A DNA stretch of 64,000 nt from Parelaphostrongylus tenuis (GCA_019055375.1 JAHQIW010007378.1:86799-150798), one strand, 5' to 3'. Counted from the stretch's first letter, positions 20,993 through 32,925 are shown. Translations and numbers: made by a program. The notes: a model not told the origin generated them from the sequence alone.

Positions 20993-21497
20993 GCTTTGAA
21001 CCCTATGGGACGACGTGTACCAGATAAAGAACACGATTGTTTAAAGGCCTTTCTCGGTGGACAGAACTTTTTCTTCGATTATTGGAATTCATTTGAAAGC
21101 TTAAATCTCTACAATTTCAACACTATGTTTGTTTTTCGAGAAAGCCCTTTTATTACTGGTAGCAACGAAATTAAAATTATTTTTCACACTCAGCTTACTT
21201 TATATGCTCTGCCGGGGCTTGTATATGACTGTTCACTAACTAAACTCTTACTAGTGCTTCGATAGCGCGAATTTCGAAGACTTCGATGCTGCTGTAATTG
21301 GTTTATTCCAATGCTTATCACAGAAGTCTGTATAAGCTAAAAGACTACTACGTTTCGCATTCAAGGTTTTTATCGTACAGAAAAGCGATATATGCACGAA
21401 AAAACATATGTCTATGTAGGAAAAATCACGGAGTATCAGAGACACAAAAAACCTGAAGTTTCACCCTCCAAACTGAGGAAAAACCCCAGCTGAATAG

Positions 21498-22031
21498 CGA
21501 AAATCGCGCGATTTCGGCGAGTTGCGTTGTGTGATCGATCAACTGCCGTCCCTAAGAGGTTAACCTCCGTCCTATAATAGATCAGTGCTTCTTCTTGATG
21601 AATAGATGCTAAGATTGTTCGTAGTCTGCCGAAAACGACATCGAAACTAACAAAGACCTCAATGAGGTCGCACAGAAAACAGATCCTTCATAATGAGGAG
21701 GATCTTGAAGTGAAACTAACCGTCGTCGCACACGAACATGAGACTTCCCAAAGCGCTATGGATTTTTAGCAAAGATCCAAAATGAGGGATGACTGGGATG
21801 AGTGCGTCACAGCCGCGTCGTGTGATCTCGCCACCAGATCGATTCTTGATCTGCGCAAGGCCCAGTCCTTGCCCATGTAAGACCACGTGCGGACAATCGC
21901 TACGTCTCACTGCAGGACCACCAAGCTCTAGGAAACGGTGAGTACTTGGTAGAAGCTGATCGCTATTCGATTTGACCCCCGAGGACGGCAGTGATCGATC
22001 GATCGCCTAGCGCAGCTCGCAAGAGGCGCAT
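21498..22031. mobile_element. Inverted-repeat element with a long open internal frame
   Basis: The ends match as inverted repeats: left 'ttgcgttgtgtgatcgatca' plus 'actgccgtcc', right 'ggacggcagtgatcgatcga' plus 'agctcgcaag'. Between them the minus strand is open from ~21930 to 21716 (includes PHVVLHGQGLGLAQIKNRSG), with an AG at the upstream edge and a GT at the downstream edge. No family was recognised, so the frame could be element-internal or chance. Confidence 0.45.
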
Positions 22032-22199
22032 GATTTTCATTATTGGATTGGGGGTTTTTTTCCTATTTGGGTAGTATAACTTTGGATTTGTTGTATTACT
22101 CTGATGCTTCATTATTTTCTTTACATGATCATATATTTTCCGTGCACATGTGACTTTTTTGTACGATTAGAACTTTGACTGCAAAACGTAGTCTTCTTT

Positions 22200-23525
22200 T
22201 TGATCACACAGCGTTGTGTAACAGCCTTTCGAAAAATCAATTACAGCATCGAAACTGTCAGAATTTGGGCTATTGATTGACTAGTAACAGCTTAGCGAAG
22301 AGCAGTATACAAGCCTTAATCGAGAAAGTAAAGCACACTGAGTGTGAAACATAATTTGATTTTCGCTTCTCTAACGTAATAAAGAGGCCTTTTCAGGAAC
22401 CAAACAATGCGTTAAGATCGCAGAGATTCAGTCTTTCGAATGATAACCAAGTGCTTAAAAAAAAGTTTTGTCCACAGAGAAAAGCCTTCAAACAGTCGTG
22501 TACCTCAGCTGGTGCACGTCGTCCCTTAGAGGCTAACATTCACGTAATGAGTCGCGTTCGATTTGGTTATGAAAGTGTTTGGCTGATTGCACGTCAGCTG
22601 ACCCTTGCAGGGCCTGAAGAGGGCAAAACCGACCCCAAATGTTGGCAACTATTGAACAGCCTCGTGTCTGCTCATCAGGGAAGAATAGGTGCGGAAAATC
22701 ACACACCTCTTTCTCTAAGCTCCAGTTACGCCCCGCGATTCCATTGGCATCCGTTTTTAAAACTTCCCAAACTTTTAGCGTAAACAAACTGAATTCATTT
22801 TCTTGAATAGACACTTTTCCTGTTTACTGGTGATTTATGATGTTGCCCGTGTGGACACGGGTGTGCTTTTCCCTAGTTATTTGGTCGGGACTTCCGCGGA
22901 CCCAAACTGGGCGTGTCCAGCACGTTGTGCTAGGGGATCGAGCCGTCAACCGTTTCCCGATGGACGGGTGTCGAGTGGGGGAGAGTGAGACAGCAGTGCC
23001 TACCACATTGAGGTCAGAGTTGCAGAGCAACGAGGGGTGGAACAGCTCCCATGCTGGCGATTGGAGCCCATGTCAGTTAGGCACGCTCAATGAGGGTTCG
23101 CGGAAGTCAACCGGTAAACGAGCGAAATCCACATTCTTAGACCCAAATTAATGCGACGACACAACATTATAACGCTCGGAATTTATGCTCCAGATTGTTC
23201 TTAGTAGTGTCGTCGGAGCTTTCACATCGTCGCGCGGCGAGTCGGCGGCGAACACTCCGCCGTGGCGAGTGGGTCGTGCTGCCGTTCATCGCGAGAAAAC
23301 TCTCTGGTTCGATCCTCTACCACAACTCTACAAGTAGGTTTTCTGGAGTTATATTTGTGATGTCAGTTAGGCATCTCTTACTTGTTTACGCCGGTTATTT
23401 AGGATCACACCCATGTGGACACGTGTAACCCTCCTCCCCCAGTTATATGCCGAGATGGCCGTGTAATAGGAGCAACTTCGACTCACTCGGAGGACTCAAC
23501 GCCGCAGGTATAATCTCGTTTAAGT
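22200..23525. repeat. ~1 kb interspersed repeat, copy 1, split by an insertion
   Basis: Segments 22200-22810 and 23138-23525 match 26140-27125 in order, for example 'gtcgtcccttagaggctaac' and 'gttcgatcctctaccacaac'. The intervening ~330 bp carries GACTTCCGCGGACCC-type inverted ends (22885-23117). No convincing open frame is shared by both copies. Confidence 0.7.
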
Positions 23526-25080
23526 TATGTCCTATTCTATCTGCATTCAAAATTTCTGACCAGGCGTCAGCGATAGCGTCTACACGTTCCACACCGTTGA
23601 TGGTGGTCGCTGACAGATGATTGCGTTGTAGCGTAGAAAGCATGGTGTCGGAATAGGCAGCAGTAGCTCAACAGTTCAGGCACGCGCACTCTGGGTTTTT
23701 GGGATTATGTCATATTTTGGTCCTGATCGACTTCGATTTCGATGGAATATTACAGATGAGACTTCTATAAATACTCCTAGAGTGGAACGAACTCGCATGT
23801 ATCAAAATATGTATGTTTCAATGAGAAAGCCACATTGTTGTGAAGGGAAACGTATTTTCAGCTGCAGTATCACATATCACAATATTTCTATAAACTTGCT
23901 TATAGATGAATGAAAAATTTCCACTTTTGATTATGAATTGTGCAGACTGTAGTAATATTTTGTGAAATAATGCGCTTATTTTCGCTAGACTTTCAGTAAT
24001 CAATCAAAGTTTGAAATAAGGGGATTTCTGGGTTGAGCTTTATTTATAACTGCGTTTTGCTTCTGCACTAGATAGTCCGTTATCTGAACTTTACACTGGC
24101 GTTTTTGGAGCTTATGCAATTGATTTTTGATTTTTATGCAGATTTATTCTTATGAAAGGACAGATTATTTACTGGAGAAACGCATTTTATGCATGGAGAA
24201 TGTCCATGTGTTCCAATAATCCCCACCTATCAAATCGGAAGCTAATCCTTGAGAAAACCAAATCAGTTTCGTGCATTCCTATCGCCCGTTTTATGAGAAG
24301 TTAACTCGAGAACACATTTTCTACAATGTGTACTTCGTAGAGGGAATGAGAAGTACCCCAACACTTGCTATGAATCCGCGTTCAATAGGAAAACAACAAA
24401 ATGAAATTACTTCCAATTTTAGGCCCGGAGTTGTACTGTACAGGCAAAAGTATCCAACTCCTTTGAATTCGGGAACTATATTTATAGGAATTAACAAAAC
24501 CAGCGTGTGACTAAACCTATGATAAGCTTAGCATGGAAAAAACCTCAAACTTTTGTTTGAACGCGTAGGCAGAAGAACCGAAACAAATCGTGCGGTGGAG
24601 GGAATACTCCCACTAGTGAAAACGATACCCATTGGGAGCAGTTGGACAACATAGAGATCCCTGTTTTACTGTTAGACGTCTAACCGCCTGTATGTGGTCA
24701 CATTAGAATTATTAGTAGACTGGGGATTTGTTCGGGCACTTAAAGTCTTCTTGAGGGCATCAAGTGAAAGAAATACGTAGAGGACGTAAACGGTACAAAT
24801 ATCCAGTGTCAAAATCACCACGATAAAACGTGCTCACAGCACAGAATAAACTCGCGTAAAGAAAAGTCAATACTTATGAATCAATAGAACAAGGTCTTTT
24901 TTTAATTCGAAAAGGTCCAACTCCAGTAGTTCACTCATAATCGAAAAATTCTTGAGAGTTATTGATGAGGTGGCATCGCATGCAGTGTGGAGCATCATTT
25001 CTGACAAACAGTTGATCGATTTCTCATGTCCGCTCACTATCATGACTTTGGGGTATATCATAAAATGAAACAGTTTCGCA
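23525..25080. other. Sequence without recognised genes or repeats
   Basis: Moderately AT-rich. Short open frames (for example minus 24867-25061) match nothing I recognise and lack consistent splice contexts. Confidence 0.4.
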
Positions 25081-25249
25081 AATGGAGGAGTTTCATCGTA
25101 ATCTTTGAATTCGGAAGAACAAACCGATAAAGTGCTTGATTGTTTGGTTATTACTCATATGCGGCAATGAATAAGAACAAGAAATTGTCATTAGAGAAAT
25201 AAAGCATAAATATGCTTGAGTAATCAGTGAATATGGATAAGATAGCATA

Positions 25250-25885
25250 AAAGTATTCAATAACAATATGAAACACCCCATTGTCCTAATCAGTTTGAAT
25301 GGAAACAAAAGGACGCTGTCTCTGAAGAGATCTGAACAGTAGTTGTGAGTGTGTTCTTTTGACTACTATTTCGAGTGTTTCATTAAGATGACGCTCAAAT
25401 TTCAATATATCTCATAACTATTATTTGGGCCAACATGTCATGTGGTCTGTTGAATGGGCTGACTTATAGAGCCCGATACATGTGTTTCGCCCTTGATGGT
25501 CTCATCAGTCAGGCCTTTTTGTCTTTGGCCAATGTTCTCGGGGCGCTCGGCCCCTACACTAAGAGTAGGCGACGGCGAACATTTTACCTTGTAAGTCAAG
25601 TAAAATTATCACTGAACAGACAGTGTTGTACACTCGATTGTTCTTTGATTTACATTTTTTCAATATTATACCTTTATTTTAACAGACCACATGACATGGT
25701 GGCTCAGACAATAATAATGAGATATATTGAAATTTGAGCGTTGTCTTAATAAAGCACTCGAAATAGAAGTCAAAACAACACACTCGAAAGTACTGTTGAG
25801 ATCTCTTCAAAGACAGCGTCCTTGTGTTTCCATTCAAACTGATTAGGACAATTATGTCGTTCGAATAATCCTTCGTTAAAGAAAA
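25250..25885. mobile_element. Palindromic element PAL-H, copy 1, carrying a hammerhead motif
   Basis: The outer arms (about 25255-25390 and 25740-25880) are inverted repeats containing 'cctaatcagtttgaatggaa' and 'tctctgaagagatctgaaca' or complements. Nested inside are arms 'caacatgtcatgtggtctgt' (25432 on) and the complement ending 'accacatgacatggtgg' (25686 on). A hammerhead motif lies in the left inner arm. Copy 2 is at 27836-28245, and partial copies lie near 33958-34045, 34950-35050, 36170-36350 and 36390-36470. Confidence 0.7.
25471..25514 (-). ncRNA. Hammerhead ribozyme-like motif (type I)
   Basis: Read on the minus strand: stem I 5' GCCTGA, core CTGATGA, stem II GACC-ATCAA-GGGC (one A-G mismatch), core GAA, stem III ACA-CA-TGT, cleavage-site A, stem I 3' TCGGGC. 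Stem I pairs over 6 bp with one G-T. Every invariant core residue is present. Confidence 0.65.
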
Positions 25886-25895
25886 AGAACACTTT

Positions 25896-26102
25896 CAGGT
25901 GGTTCCGCACACTCTCTTTGAGAGAGCTGTTGCTAGATTTAGAAGACTCATGCAAAGATTGGCATACTGGCTGGCCGATGCGGGACGGCAAAGGTTCCAC
26001 GTTGATGCGGATCGCCAGCGCGAGAGAGTGGACAGCGACGAACAGTTGTTCCACGACGGCACCGATACCGACATGGTCAGCGACTGTTCTCCATAAAACA
26101 TC
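25896..26102 (+). other. Candidate exon, unidentified
   Basis: It is bounded by strong signals: acceptor 'gaacactttcag' before 25896 and donor 'acatcggtgagtag' after 26102. The frame open through to the donor starts WFRTLSLRELLLDLEDSC and contains DWHTGWPMRDGKGSTLMRI. A second frame (VPHTLFERAVARFRRLMQ...) stops within the exon. The minus strand is also open here (184 codons), so composition alone does not decide. It lies between PAL-H copy 1 and the second copy of the 1 kb repeat. No family was recognised. Confidence 0.3.
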
Positions 26103-26139
26103 GGTGAGTAGAAAACACCGCATTATTCTGATATCGATG

Positions 26140-27125
26140 TTGAATTTGTGCAGTAGGTTTGAAATTATTTTGAAGATTTGTAATGTCGAACTAGCAAGAG
26201 TTGAGCAAAGAGCTATGTACAAGTTCCAATCCAGCAAATAAAGCAAACTAGGTGTAAGACATAATTTTATTTTCCTTTTACAACGTAATGCGAAGGTTTT
26301 TCCAGGATTTAGACGCCGTATCAAGATCGCTGAGATTCAACATTTCGAATGCTTACTAAGTACCTCAGAGAACAGCTTTCTCCAAAGATAAAGACCTTCA
26401 AACAGTCGTGTGACTCAGCTGGTACATGTCGTCCCTTAGAGGCTAACATACACGCAATGTGTCGCGCTCGATTTGCTTTGAAAGTGTTTGACTGAGTGCA
26501 CGTCAACTGACTCTTCCAGGACCTGAAAAAGGCAAAATCGCCCTCAAATGTGGCCGGTTATTGAACAGTCTCGTGCTTGTCGTCAGAAAAGAACAGGTGC
26601 GAAACATCACAGATTCCTCTCCGATCCCCAGTGCCCTCGCTAATTCCATTGCTATCCGTTTCCAGAGCCTCCCATCTTTTAGCTCAAACAAGCGAAATTC
26701 ATATTCCGAATAGCTACCTGACTTTCACGGACCCAAATTAATTCCGCGACACAACATGACAGCGTTTAGATTCTGTGCTCCAAATTGTTCTCAGTAGTGT
26801 CGTTGGAGCTTGTACATCGTCGCGCATGAGGCAACTCGGCGGCGAGCAGTTCTCCGTGCAAATGGCTTGTGCTGCCATTCATCCTGAAGGTTCTTGGTTC
26901 GATCCCCTACCACAACGCTTAGCTGTGGTTTTATCTGAGGTTATCTTTCTGATGTCGATTGGACATCTCTTACTGTTTACTGTTATTTAGGATGACACCC
27001 GTGTGGCCGGGAGTACCTTATTCCTCCAGTTAGATGACGAGACCGTCCTTTAAGAAGGAAGCAACCGAATCACTCGGAGGACTCAACTCGGCAGGTAATA
27101 TCTCATTTGATTTATGTCCTTTTCG
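26140..27125. repeat. ~1 kb interspersed repeat, copy 2 (uninterrupted)
   Basis: Matches 22200-22810 plus 23138-23525 in collinear order. It shows what the element looked like before the insertion in copy 1. Confidence 0.7.
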
Positions 27126-27795
27126 GTTCTTTCTCAATAGTAAGGAGCGGATGAAAAACCTACCTCATTTGCTGGACAAGATTTTTTAAAGAAGTGTTGG
27201 TAACTATTCGAAAGCTGAGACTTCATGCTACGGCCCCAAGTCGCCGGCTTTCGAAAAAGTCTTTTTTTTTGACGTTGCTATAGGAGGAAATTTCTTGCCT
27301 TCGGACACGCATGATTCTCGTCGGGCAGAGCTCTTTCTTCGCACTATTAGTAAACATTCGATAACATAGTCGAACTTGATCCCAACGTTGTGCTTAAATC
27401 CTGACAAACCCGTTTCTCTGAAATTCAGCAGGTAAAGTATGCTGCAACGCAGGTGTTAATAGTCGAATACGTTGCGTTATGGCTAATTTTACCTTCTGTG
27501 TTTTATAGAAACGGCCTTTTCAGGATATAAGCACACCCTTGGGATCGAATTTGATTATGCTATCTAAATGTTACTGATAGTGCAGAGGGAAAGCTCTGTC
27601 TGACGTGAAATTTGATCTTCTTGTGGTACCTTATTTCGAATTTTGCAGCGTTATAAAAGGGTGTTTTGGAAAATCGGCGAGGTGGGGCTGTAGCCTCAAG
27701 TCTAAGTTTTCGAATAATTACTAGCACTTCTATAAAAAGTTCCACTACAGCGAATGAGATCGGTTTTTCATTTGTCCGCTGTTAATCAGAAGGAA
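27125..27795. mobile_element. Fold-back element FB1, copy c
   Basis: Left arm 'gatgaaaaacctacctcatt' and right arm 'aatgagatcggtttttcatt' are inverted. Inner motifs 'ggtaactattcgaaagctga' and 'cgttataaaagggtgttttg' match the other copies. About 670 bp, no open frame. Confidence 0.7.
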
Positions 27796-27835
27796 CCTCC
27801 TTTTCTATCTACATCCATTTCTTTGTTTTTTCAAT

Positions 27836-28245
27836 TATGTATCTTATCTCGCTATTATTATTTGAGCCAACATGTCATGTGGGTCTGTTAAATGTACTGA
27901 CTTATAGAGTCCAGTATACGTGTTTCAACCTTGACGGTCTTATCAGTCGTGCAGTTACCCTTCGTCTTTAGCTAATCCTCTCGGAGCGTTTAGTCGCCTA
28001 TGCTAAGAGTAGGCGACGACGAACATTTTACACTGAATATCAAGTGAGATTTTCTGAGGGGACTGAGCGCTTGAGAGAATTGGTTAAAGACAAAGAGTAA
28101 CTGCCCAACTGGTGAGACTTCCAAGGTCGAAACATGTGCTTTGGGCTCTATAAGTCAGCATATTTAACAGATCACCACGATATGTTGGCTCAAATAATAA
28201 TAACGAAATATGTTGAAATTTGAGCGTGGTCTTAAGAAAACACTC
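27836..28245. mobile_element. Palindromic element PAL-H, copy 2
   Basis: The inner arms 'gagccaacatgtcatgtggg' and the complement ending 'gatatgttggctcaaataat' flank about 300 bp. Degenerate hammerhead-like motifs occur in both arms: minus 27907-27952 (core CTGATAA, so G8 is lost) and plus 28103-28146 (core CTGGTGA, but stem I GCCCAA/TTGGGC and stem II intact). Confidence 0.6.
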
Positions 28246-28261
28246 GAAGCGAAAGGTATGA

Positions 28262-28665
28262 CATGTATCTTATCTTATCTTATTATATGCTATCAGGATG
28301 TGTTAATATTTGAGAGTGGTCTCAAATTAGTCAATTAAAAGTGTTGATATCACCTGTTCACCTGTCATCCCGTTGGTCGTCGAGTGACTCGAGCGGGTAC
28401 CAGCAGCTCTTCCATGTTTCCCTATCGCGTGCAAGAGTAGCCCAGTGGGTCCTCCTCGCTCTAGGGATTCGCTGAGCATCATATCTTTCTTCTATCGCTT
28501 TCGTGAAGAAATCGAACCAACGGGTCAGTGGTCTTCCTTTAGAACGCTTGACGTTCTGAGGAATCCAGTCGGTAACGGCTCTCGTCCATCGGTTGTCGTT
28601 GAAGGGTCTCACGTGTCCGGCCAATCTTATTTTCGATATGAGGTCGATATGAAAGACAAATAATT
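28262..28665 (-). mobile_element. RTE-type non-LTR retrotransposon, 5'-truncated 3' end
   Basis: The frame ending at 28358 encodes the C-terminal tail typical of nematode RTE endonuclease-reverse transcriptases: KIRLAGHVRPFNDNRWTRAV, RWFDFFTKAIEERYDA, RRTHWATLARDRETWKS, LDDQRDDR then stop. Beyond the stop the minus strand ends in AAGATAAGATAAGATA (28262-28280), a simple-repeat tail as expected for RTE insertions. All catalytic domains are missing. Confidence 0.85.
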
Positions 28666-28929
28666 TATTGAAATTCTTGAGATCTGATCTGTCGATTATA
28701 CAAAAACTCCAAAGATAAAGCTTTACTCAGCGAGAAATCTTTGAATGAGAGACAAAAATTTGTTCCTGCTCTTTCAGCGCAACAGGTCATGATCATGAGA
28801 AAATAGCGTATAGCATAGAGTTTCACCTGAAACTGAATATAGGTACCAGCGTTTATTACCAACTTCTCAAACCATTTGGAGCCCTTATCAACTGATTCCA
28901 TTAGTAACCCTAGTGAGATGAAAAACATA

Positions 28930-29490
28930 ACCTCTGGTATTCACCCCTGAGTTCTTTCAAAGACTGATTTGAGAGTAAGATGTCAAGTCAGGTCTTCTGA
29001 GTGTCTTCCTTATTGAATCCGCAAGTCTTAATTCTTCAGTGCAGTGAATAGACGTTTTTGTCAATATCTGTTTCCACAAATTACACAATAGCTTCCGACT
29101 TAACGGCAAATGTGCCGGAATCAAGTACGCTTAGACCGTTGGGCCGCCTATCGTGCATAGACCCGGTTTTTCAACGTCGTTTCGCAAGGCTTTTGAGTGT
29201 GTGGATTGCTTGTCGATTTGACTTCTTCATGGTCTTAAGAAGGCAAAAGCACTATGAATCAGTCAGTATTGTTGTGAATGAATCTTATCAACAAACTCAC
29301 ATCATGCCTATCAATAAAATGGTAAATAGAGCACGCGTCCCCCCGGTAAAAGTTTTGCACATCACTTTACATCAATGGGCTATATCTATAACATCATGCC
29401 ACAGCTAAAGGCGGTCAAATAAAAAGCATTCTGATTGATTATTGATACTCAACATCTTTGTTTTTTCATTGTCGACATATGTCGAAATGG
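28930..29490. other. Sequence without recognised features
   Basis: An open frame at 29058-29408 (plus) lacks recognisable domains. The piece 'gtaaaagttttgcacatca' near 29345 resembles a SINE C tail. Confidence 0.35.
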
Positions 29491-29491
29491 T

Positions 29492-30282
29492 TTATTCGGT
29501 TATGAGGGGGAAAATAAGAAGCCGATCTTGTCCGCTGGAGAGCAATGTTTCATAGTAGTGTAAAAGCCGAGGCTGGAGGCTACAGCTCCACGTTGGCGGT
29601 TTTCGAAAAACCCTCTTTTTGGCGTTACTACAGTAGGAGATTTCTTGCGTTGTAGGCTCGCATATTTCTCGCCAGCTAGAGCTCTTTCTTTGGATTATTG
29701 GAGAGCATCCAATGTAGTAATCGTTTCTGATTCCGACGCTGTGCTTATATCCTGAAAAGACCTTTTCTTTGATACGCAGCAGGCAAAAATCCCATGTGCG
29801 ATTATGGGACAATCCGTCCAATTCACGTGCCTGTGCGTGAGGTGGCCACGTGAACTGCTCAAGCGACGCTTCTATACGCGTTCATATGCCTGGAAAATCG
29901 ATGATCATCGCGGTCGAACGTGGTCGACTCACGCGCTCACGTGAATTGGCCAAAGACCCCTTGATCGTGGATGGGAATTCAACTTATTTCATTTGCTGTT
30001 TTGCAGAGAAATTTTCAGAATATAAGAGTAGAGTTGGAATCAGAAATGATTACTCTATCGAATGATTACTAATACTGCAAGAAATATGCGGGTGTGAGAC
30101 AAAATTTTTTTCGTCGATGCTACACCGCTATAAAGAGGTGTTTTGGAAAATCAGCGTTACGTGGAGCTATAGTGGAGGTATAGCCTCAAATCTCAGCTTT
30201 CGAATGGTTAGTAACGCTCCTATGAAAAGTTTTTCTCCAGCGATTGAGGTTGGTTCTTCATTTGTCCTCTCATAACTGCGAA
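29492..30282. mobile_element. Fold-back element FB1, copy d (~790 bp)
   Basis: It begins 'ggttatgagggggaaaataa' and ends 'cttcatttgtcctctcataa', its inverted counterpart. Inner arms share 'tttcgaaaaaccctcttttt', 'ctcgccagctagagctcttt' and complements. The centre has two blocks with 'cacgtg' (29848, 29938). Confidence 0.75.
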
Positions 30283-30474
30283 GAACTGTCGAAATGTGCG
30301 ATTTCATTTTTCGTTTACGTGTTTTATGGATACTCCCAACGTCTTCCTTCTGACTACTCCTCCAAGTGGTGGGAGGTCCTCATGTTCGTGCGACGCCACA
30401 GTCCTGCTGGCCTTTTTTTTTAAATAAAAACCTTCAGTTGTACCCATTGGTAAAGAGAAAATCAATTCTAATAT

Positions 30475-30705
30475 GCATCTTCAGCTTGATCAAATGTCTC
30501 GAATCGGGGTCCACGCAGAAAATGTTTAATTGAGCGGAAACGAGGACTATAATCGGACTGTGCGCATTTGGACTGAAGGCTGGGTGCGGCAAGACCTCGA
30601 CTCTCTTCAATTCATCAGACTTTTCCTACGTACTCTTTGCGGTGTGAGGTTTGGCATTGTCTTGCTGAAACAGCGCGCGCTTTCGATGAATCATTATCGG
30701 GTACA
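30475..30705 (-). pseudogene. Decayed Tc1/mariner transposase C-terminal fragment
   Basis: On the minus strand, across frameshifts, it reads ALFQQDNAKPHTAK, then ELKRVEVLPHPAFSPN, then GPRFETFDQAEDA. These are the second-aspartate block, the PHPPYSPD-type block and the following helix of Tc1/mariner transposases. Only this piece remains, between two fold-back copies. Confidence 0.75.
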
Positions 30706-30949
30706 TATCCTTCAACGCATTCTAAAAGAGAGTTTTTGTGGAAATTTCCATGAAAATATTCCTGCGACATTCCCATGAAATCACAACAATCAATGATGTG
30801 TGAAACAAACTAATTTTTGGACTTTTCGCGAGTTAAGAAATTTTTTTAACCTAGTAATATGTCACAACGAGCCATTTTACCTTTGATATAAGTCAACTAT
30901 GGCATCACGGGTGAGGCCTTACAATGCTAGCGCTGAATAGCGGTTCTAC

Positions 30950-31762
30950 TCGGTTATGAGCGGACAAGTGAAAAACCGACCTCATTGCTCGACAGGAACT
31001 TTCCATAGCACTGTCAGTGACTGTTCGAAAGTGAAGCTTCAATCTACAGCCACATGTCGCCGGTTTTTCGAGACATCCTCTTATAACGCTGCAAAATTCA
31101 CACAACCATGTCTCAATGGGCCTCTTTCTCGCCGATCAGAGCTCTTTCTTGAGACTGTTAGTTATCATTCGATAGCATATCATTGCTGATTTCAATTCTG
31201 TCCTTATATCCTAATAATACCGTTTCTCTGCAAAGCAGCACGTTATATAAGTTGAATTCGCATGTGCGACGAAGGGGGTCTTTGGAAAATTCACGCGACG
31301 TTGGCTGTGGCGGTCACGTGTGATGACGCGATGTTGCAAGACAGCAAGACAGGTGCAAGGTCTACGATTATTGCGTCAGCGGCACGTGGCCACCTCGGAC
31401 AGCGTCGTGTGAATTGGTCAAAGGTCCCCTTGGTCGTACATGCAAATTTAATTTATTTTACCTGCCGCGTGCTAGAGAAACTGCCTTTTCAGAATATAAG
31501 CACAGCATTGGAATCAGCATCGATTTCGCTTTTGTATGATTACTAATAGTCCGAAGAAAGAGCTCTGTCCGGCGAGAAATGTGCGCTTCTGCAGCGCAAT
31601 ATTTCCTTCTATAACAACGTCAAAAAAAGATTTTTCGAAAACGGGCGTGGTAGTGGTGTAGCCTGAAATCATAGCTCTTGAATGCTCACTAACACTTTTG
31701 TGAAGAGTACTTGTTAAGCGAATGAGGTTCGTTATTCATTTGTGCCCTCGTAACCGAATTGA
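30950..31762. mobile_element. Fold-back element FB1, copy e (~810 bp)
   Basis: Ends are 'ggttatgagcggacaagtga' and 'ttcatttgtgccctcgtaac' (inverted). It shares the same central organisation as copy d, including 'cctaataataccgtttctct' and a central cacgtg. It lies about 670 bp from copy d. Confidence 0.75.
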
Positions 31763-32112
31763 ACCGAATAACGCGTTTATGCATAGCCACTGTACATGGA
31801 CTGACAATCGAGTTACTATGGTGAACGTTGTTTCATTAGTGATTGTCTTCCTTATCCCATTTTTACACTTCTGCGTTGTTGATAATAGTTTTTACTGTGA
31901 TGATTTAGGGAATGTCCGATGAGGAATTATCTCAAATTCGTCCACATCACAAAGGCATGTAAAACTTTTGTCACCGACTTAGGATTAACAAAAGGGAGAT
32001 TGGTACCCACATTGAAACATATCCGAAGCGCTTGATGAATCTCATCTATAACATTCGCTTCTTTCCTTACTGACATCCGCAGTATATTCAGTATCAATGA
32101 ATCCTTATCTCT

Positions 32113-32925
32113 GGTATTTTACTGATTGTTGTGTCGTTATAGAGTTATCAATGTTTCCACACATTTTCTTTGTTTGTATAGTTCTCCTAGAGATAGCTTT
32201 TTATAAAATATCTTTCCTTGGTACTTTCAATGACTAACTCGTATATATATAATATCCGTGGCGCGATTTTCATTAACAGAGAGATTATATGCTTTTACTG
32301 ATTGTTTTATCGTTATAGAGTTATCAATGTCTCTACACATCTTCTCTGCTTGTATAGTTGTTCTCGAAATAACTTCTAATAAGATATTTTTCCTTGATGC
32401 TTTCAATGATTAACTCCTATATATAACATCCGTGGCGCATTTTTAATTAATAGAAAGATTATTTATGATTGTTTAGCAAAGCATTTAATCTCGCATTTCT
32501 GGTATTTTACTGATTGTTGTGTCGTTATAGAGTTATCAATGTCTCTACACATCTTCTCTGCTTGTATAGTTGTTCTCGAAATAACTTCTAATAAGATATT
32601 TTTCCTTGATACTTTCAATGATTAACTCCTATATATAACATCCGTGGCGCATTTTTAATTAATAGAAAGATTATTTATGATTGTTTAGCAAAGCATTTAA
32701 TCTCGCATTTCTGGTATTTTACTGATTGTTGTGTCGTTATAGAGTTATCAATGTTTCTACACATCTTCTCTGCTTGTATAATTGTTCTCGAAATAACTTC
32801 TAATAAAATATTTTTCCTTAATACTTTCAATGATCAAATCGTTTATATAACATTAGTGGCGCAATTTCCATTAACGGAGAGAATATTTGTGCGTGTTGAG
32901 CAAAACATTCAATCTCGCATGATAC
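32113..32925 (+). repeat. Minisatellite, four copies, 212-bp period
   Basis: Copies start near 32113, 32291, 32503 and 32715. The anchor 'cgttatagagttatcaatgt' occurs at 32133, 32311, 32523 and 32735, giving spacings of 178, 212 and 212. The inner two copies are nearly identical. The first lacks about 34 bp and the last is diverged. AT-rich, no open frame. Confidence 0.92.

Noticed and set aside
21716..21930. Conserved minus-strand exon of a host gene
   Set aside because: It lies entirely within an inverted-repeat element (21498-22031) and matches no family I know. Treated as element-internal unless transcripts show otherwise.
31818..31922. Short secreted peptide (MVNVVSLVIVFLIPFLHFC start, 34 codons)
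   Set aside because: It looks like a signal peptide, but no mature domain, second exon, splice donor or homologue could be supported. AT-rich DNA often yields such frames.
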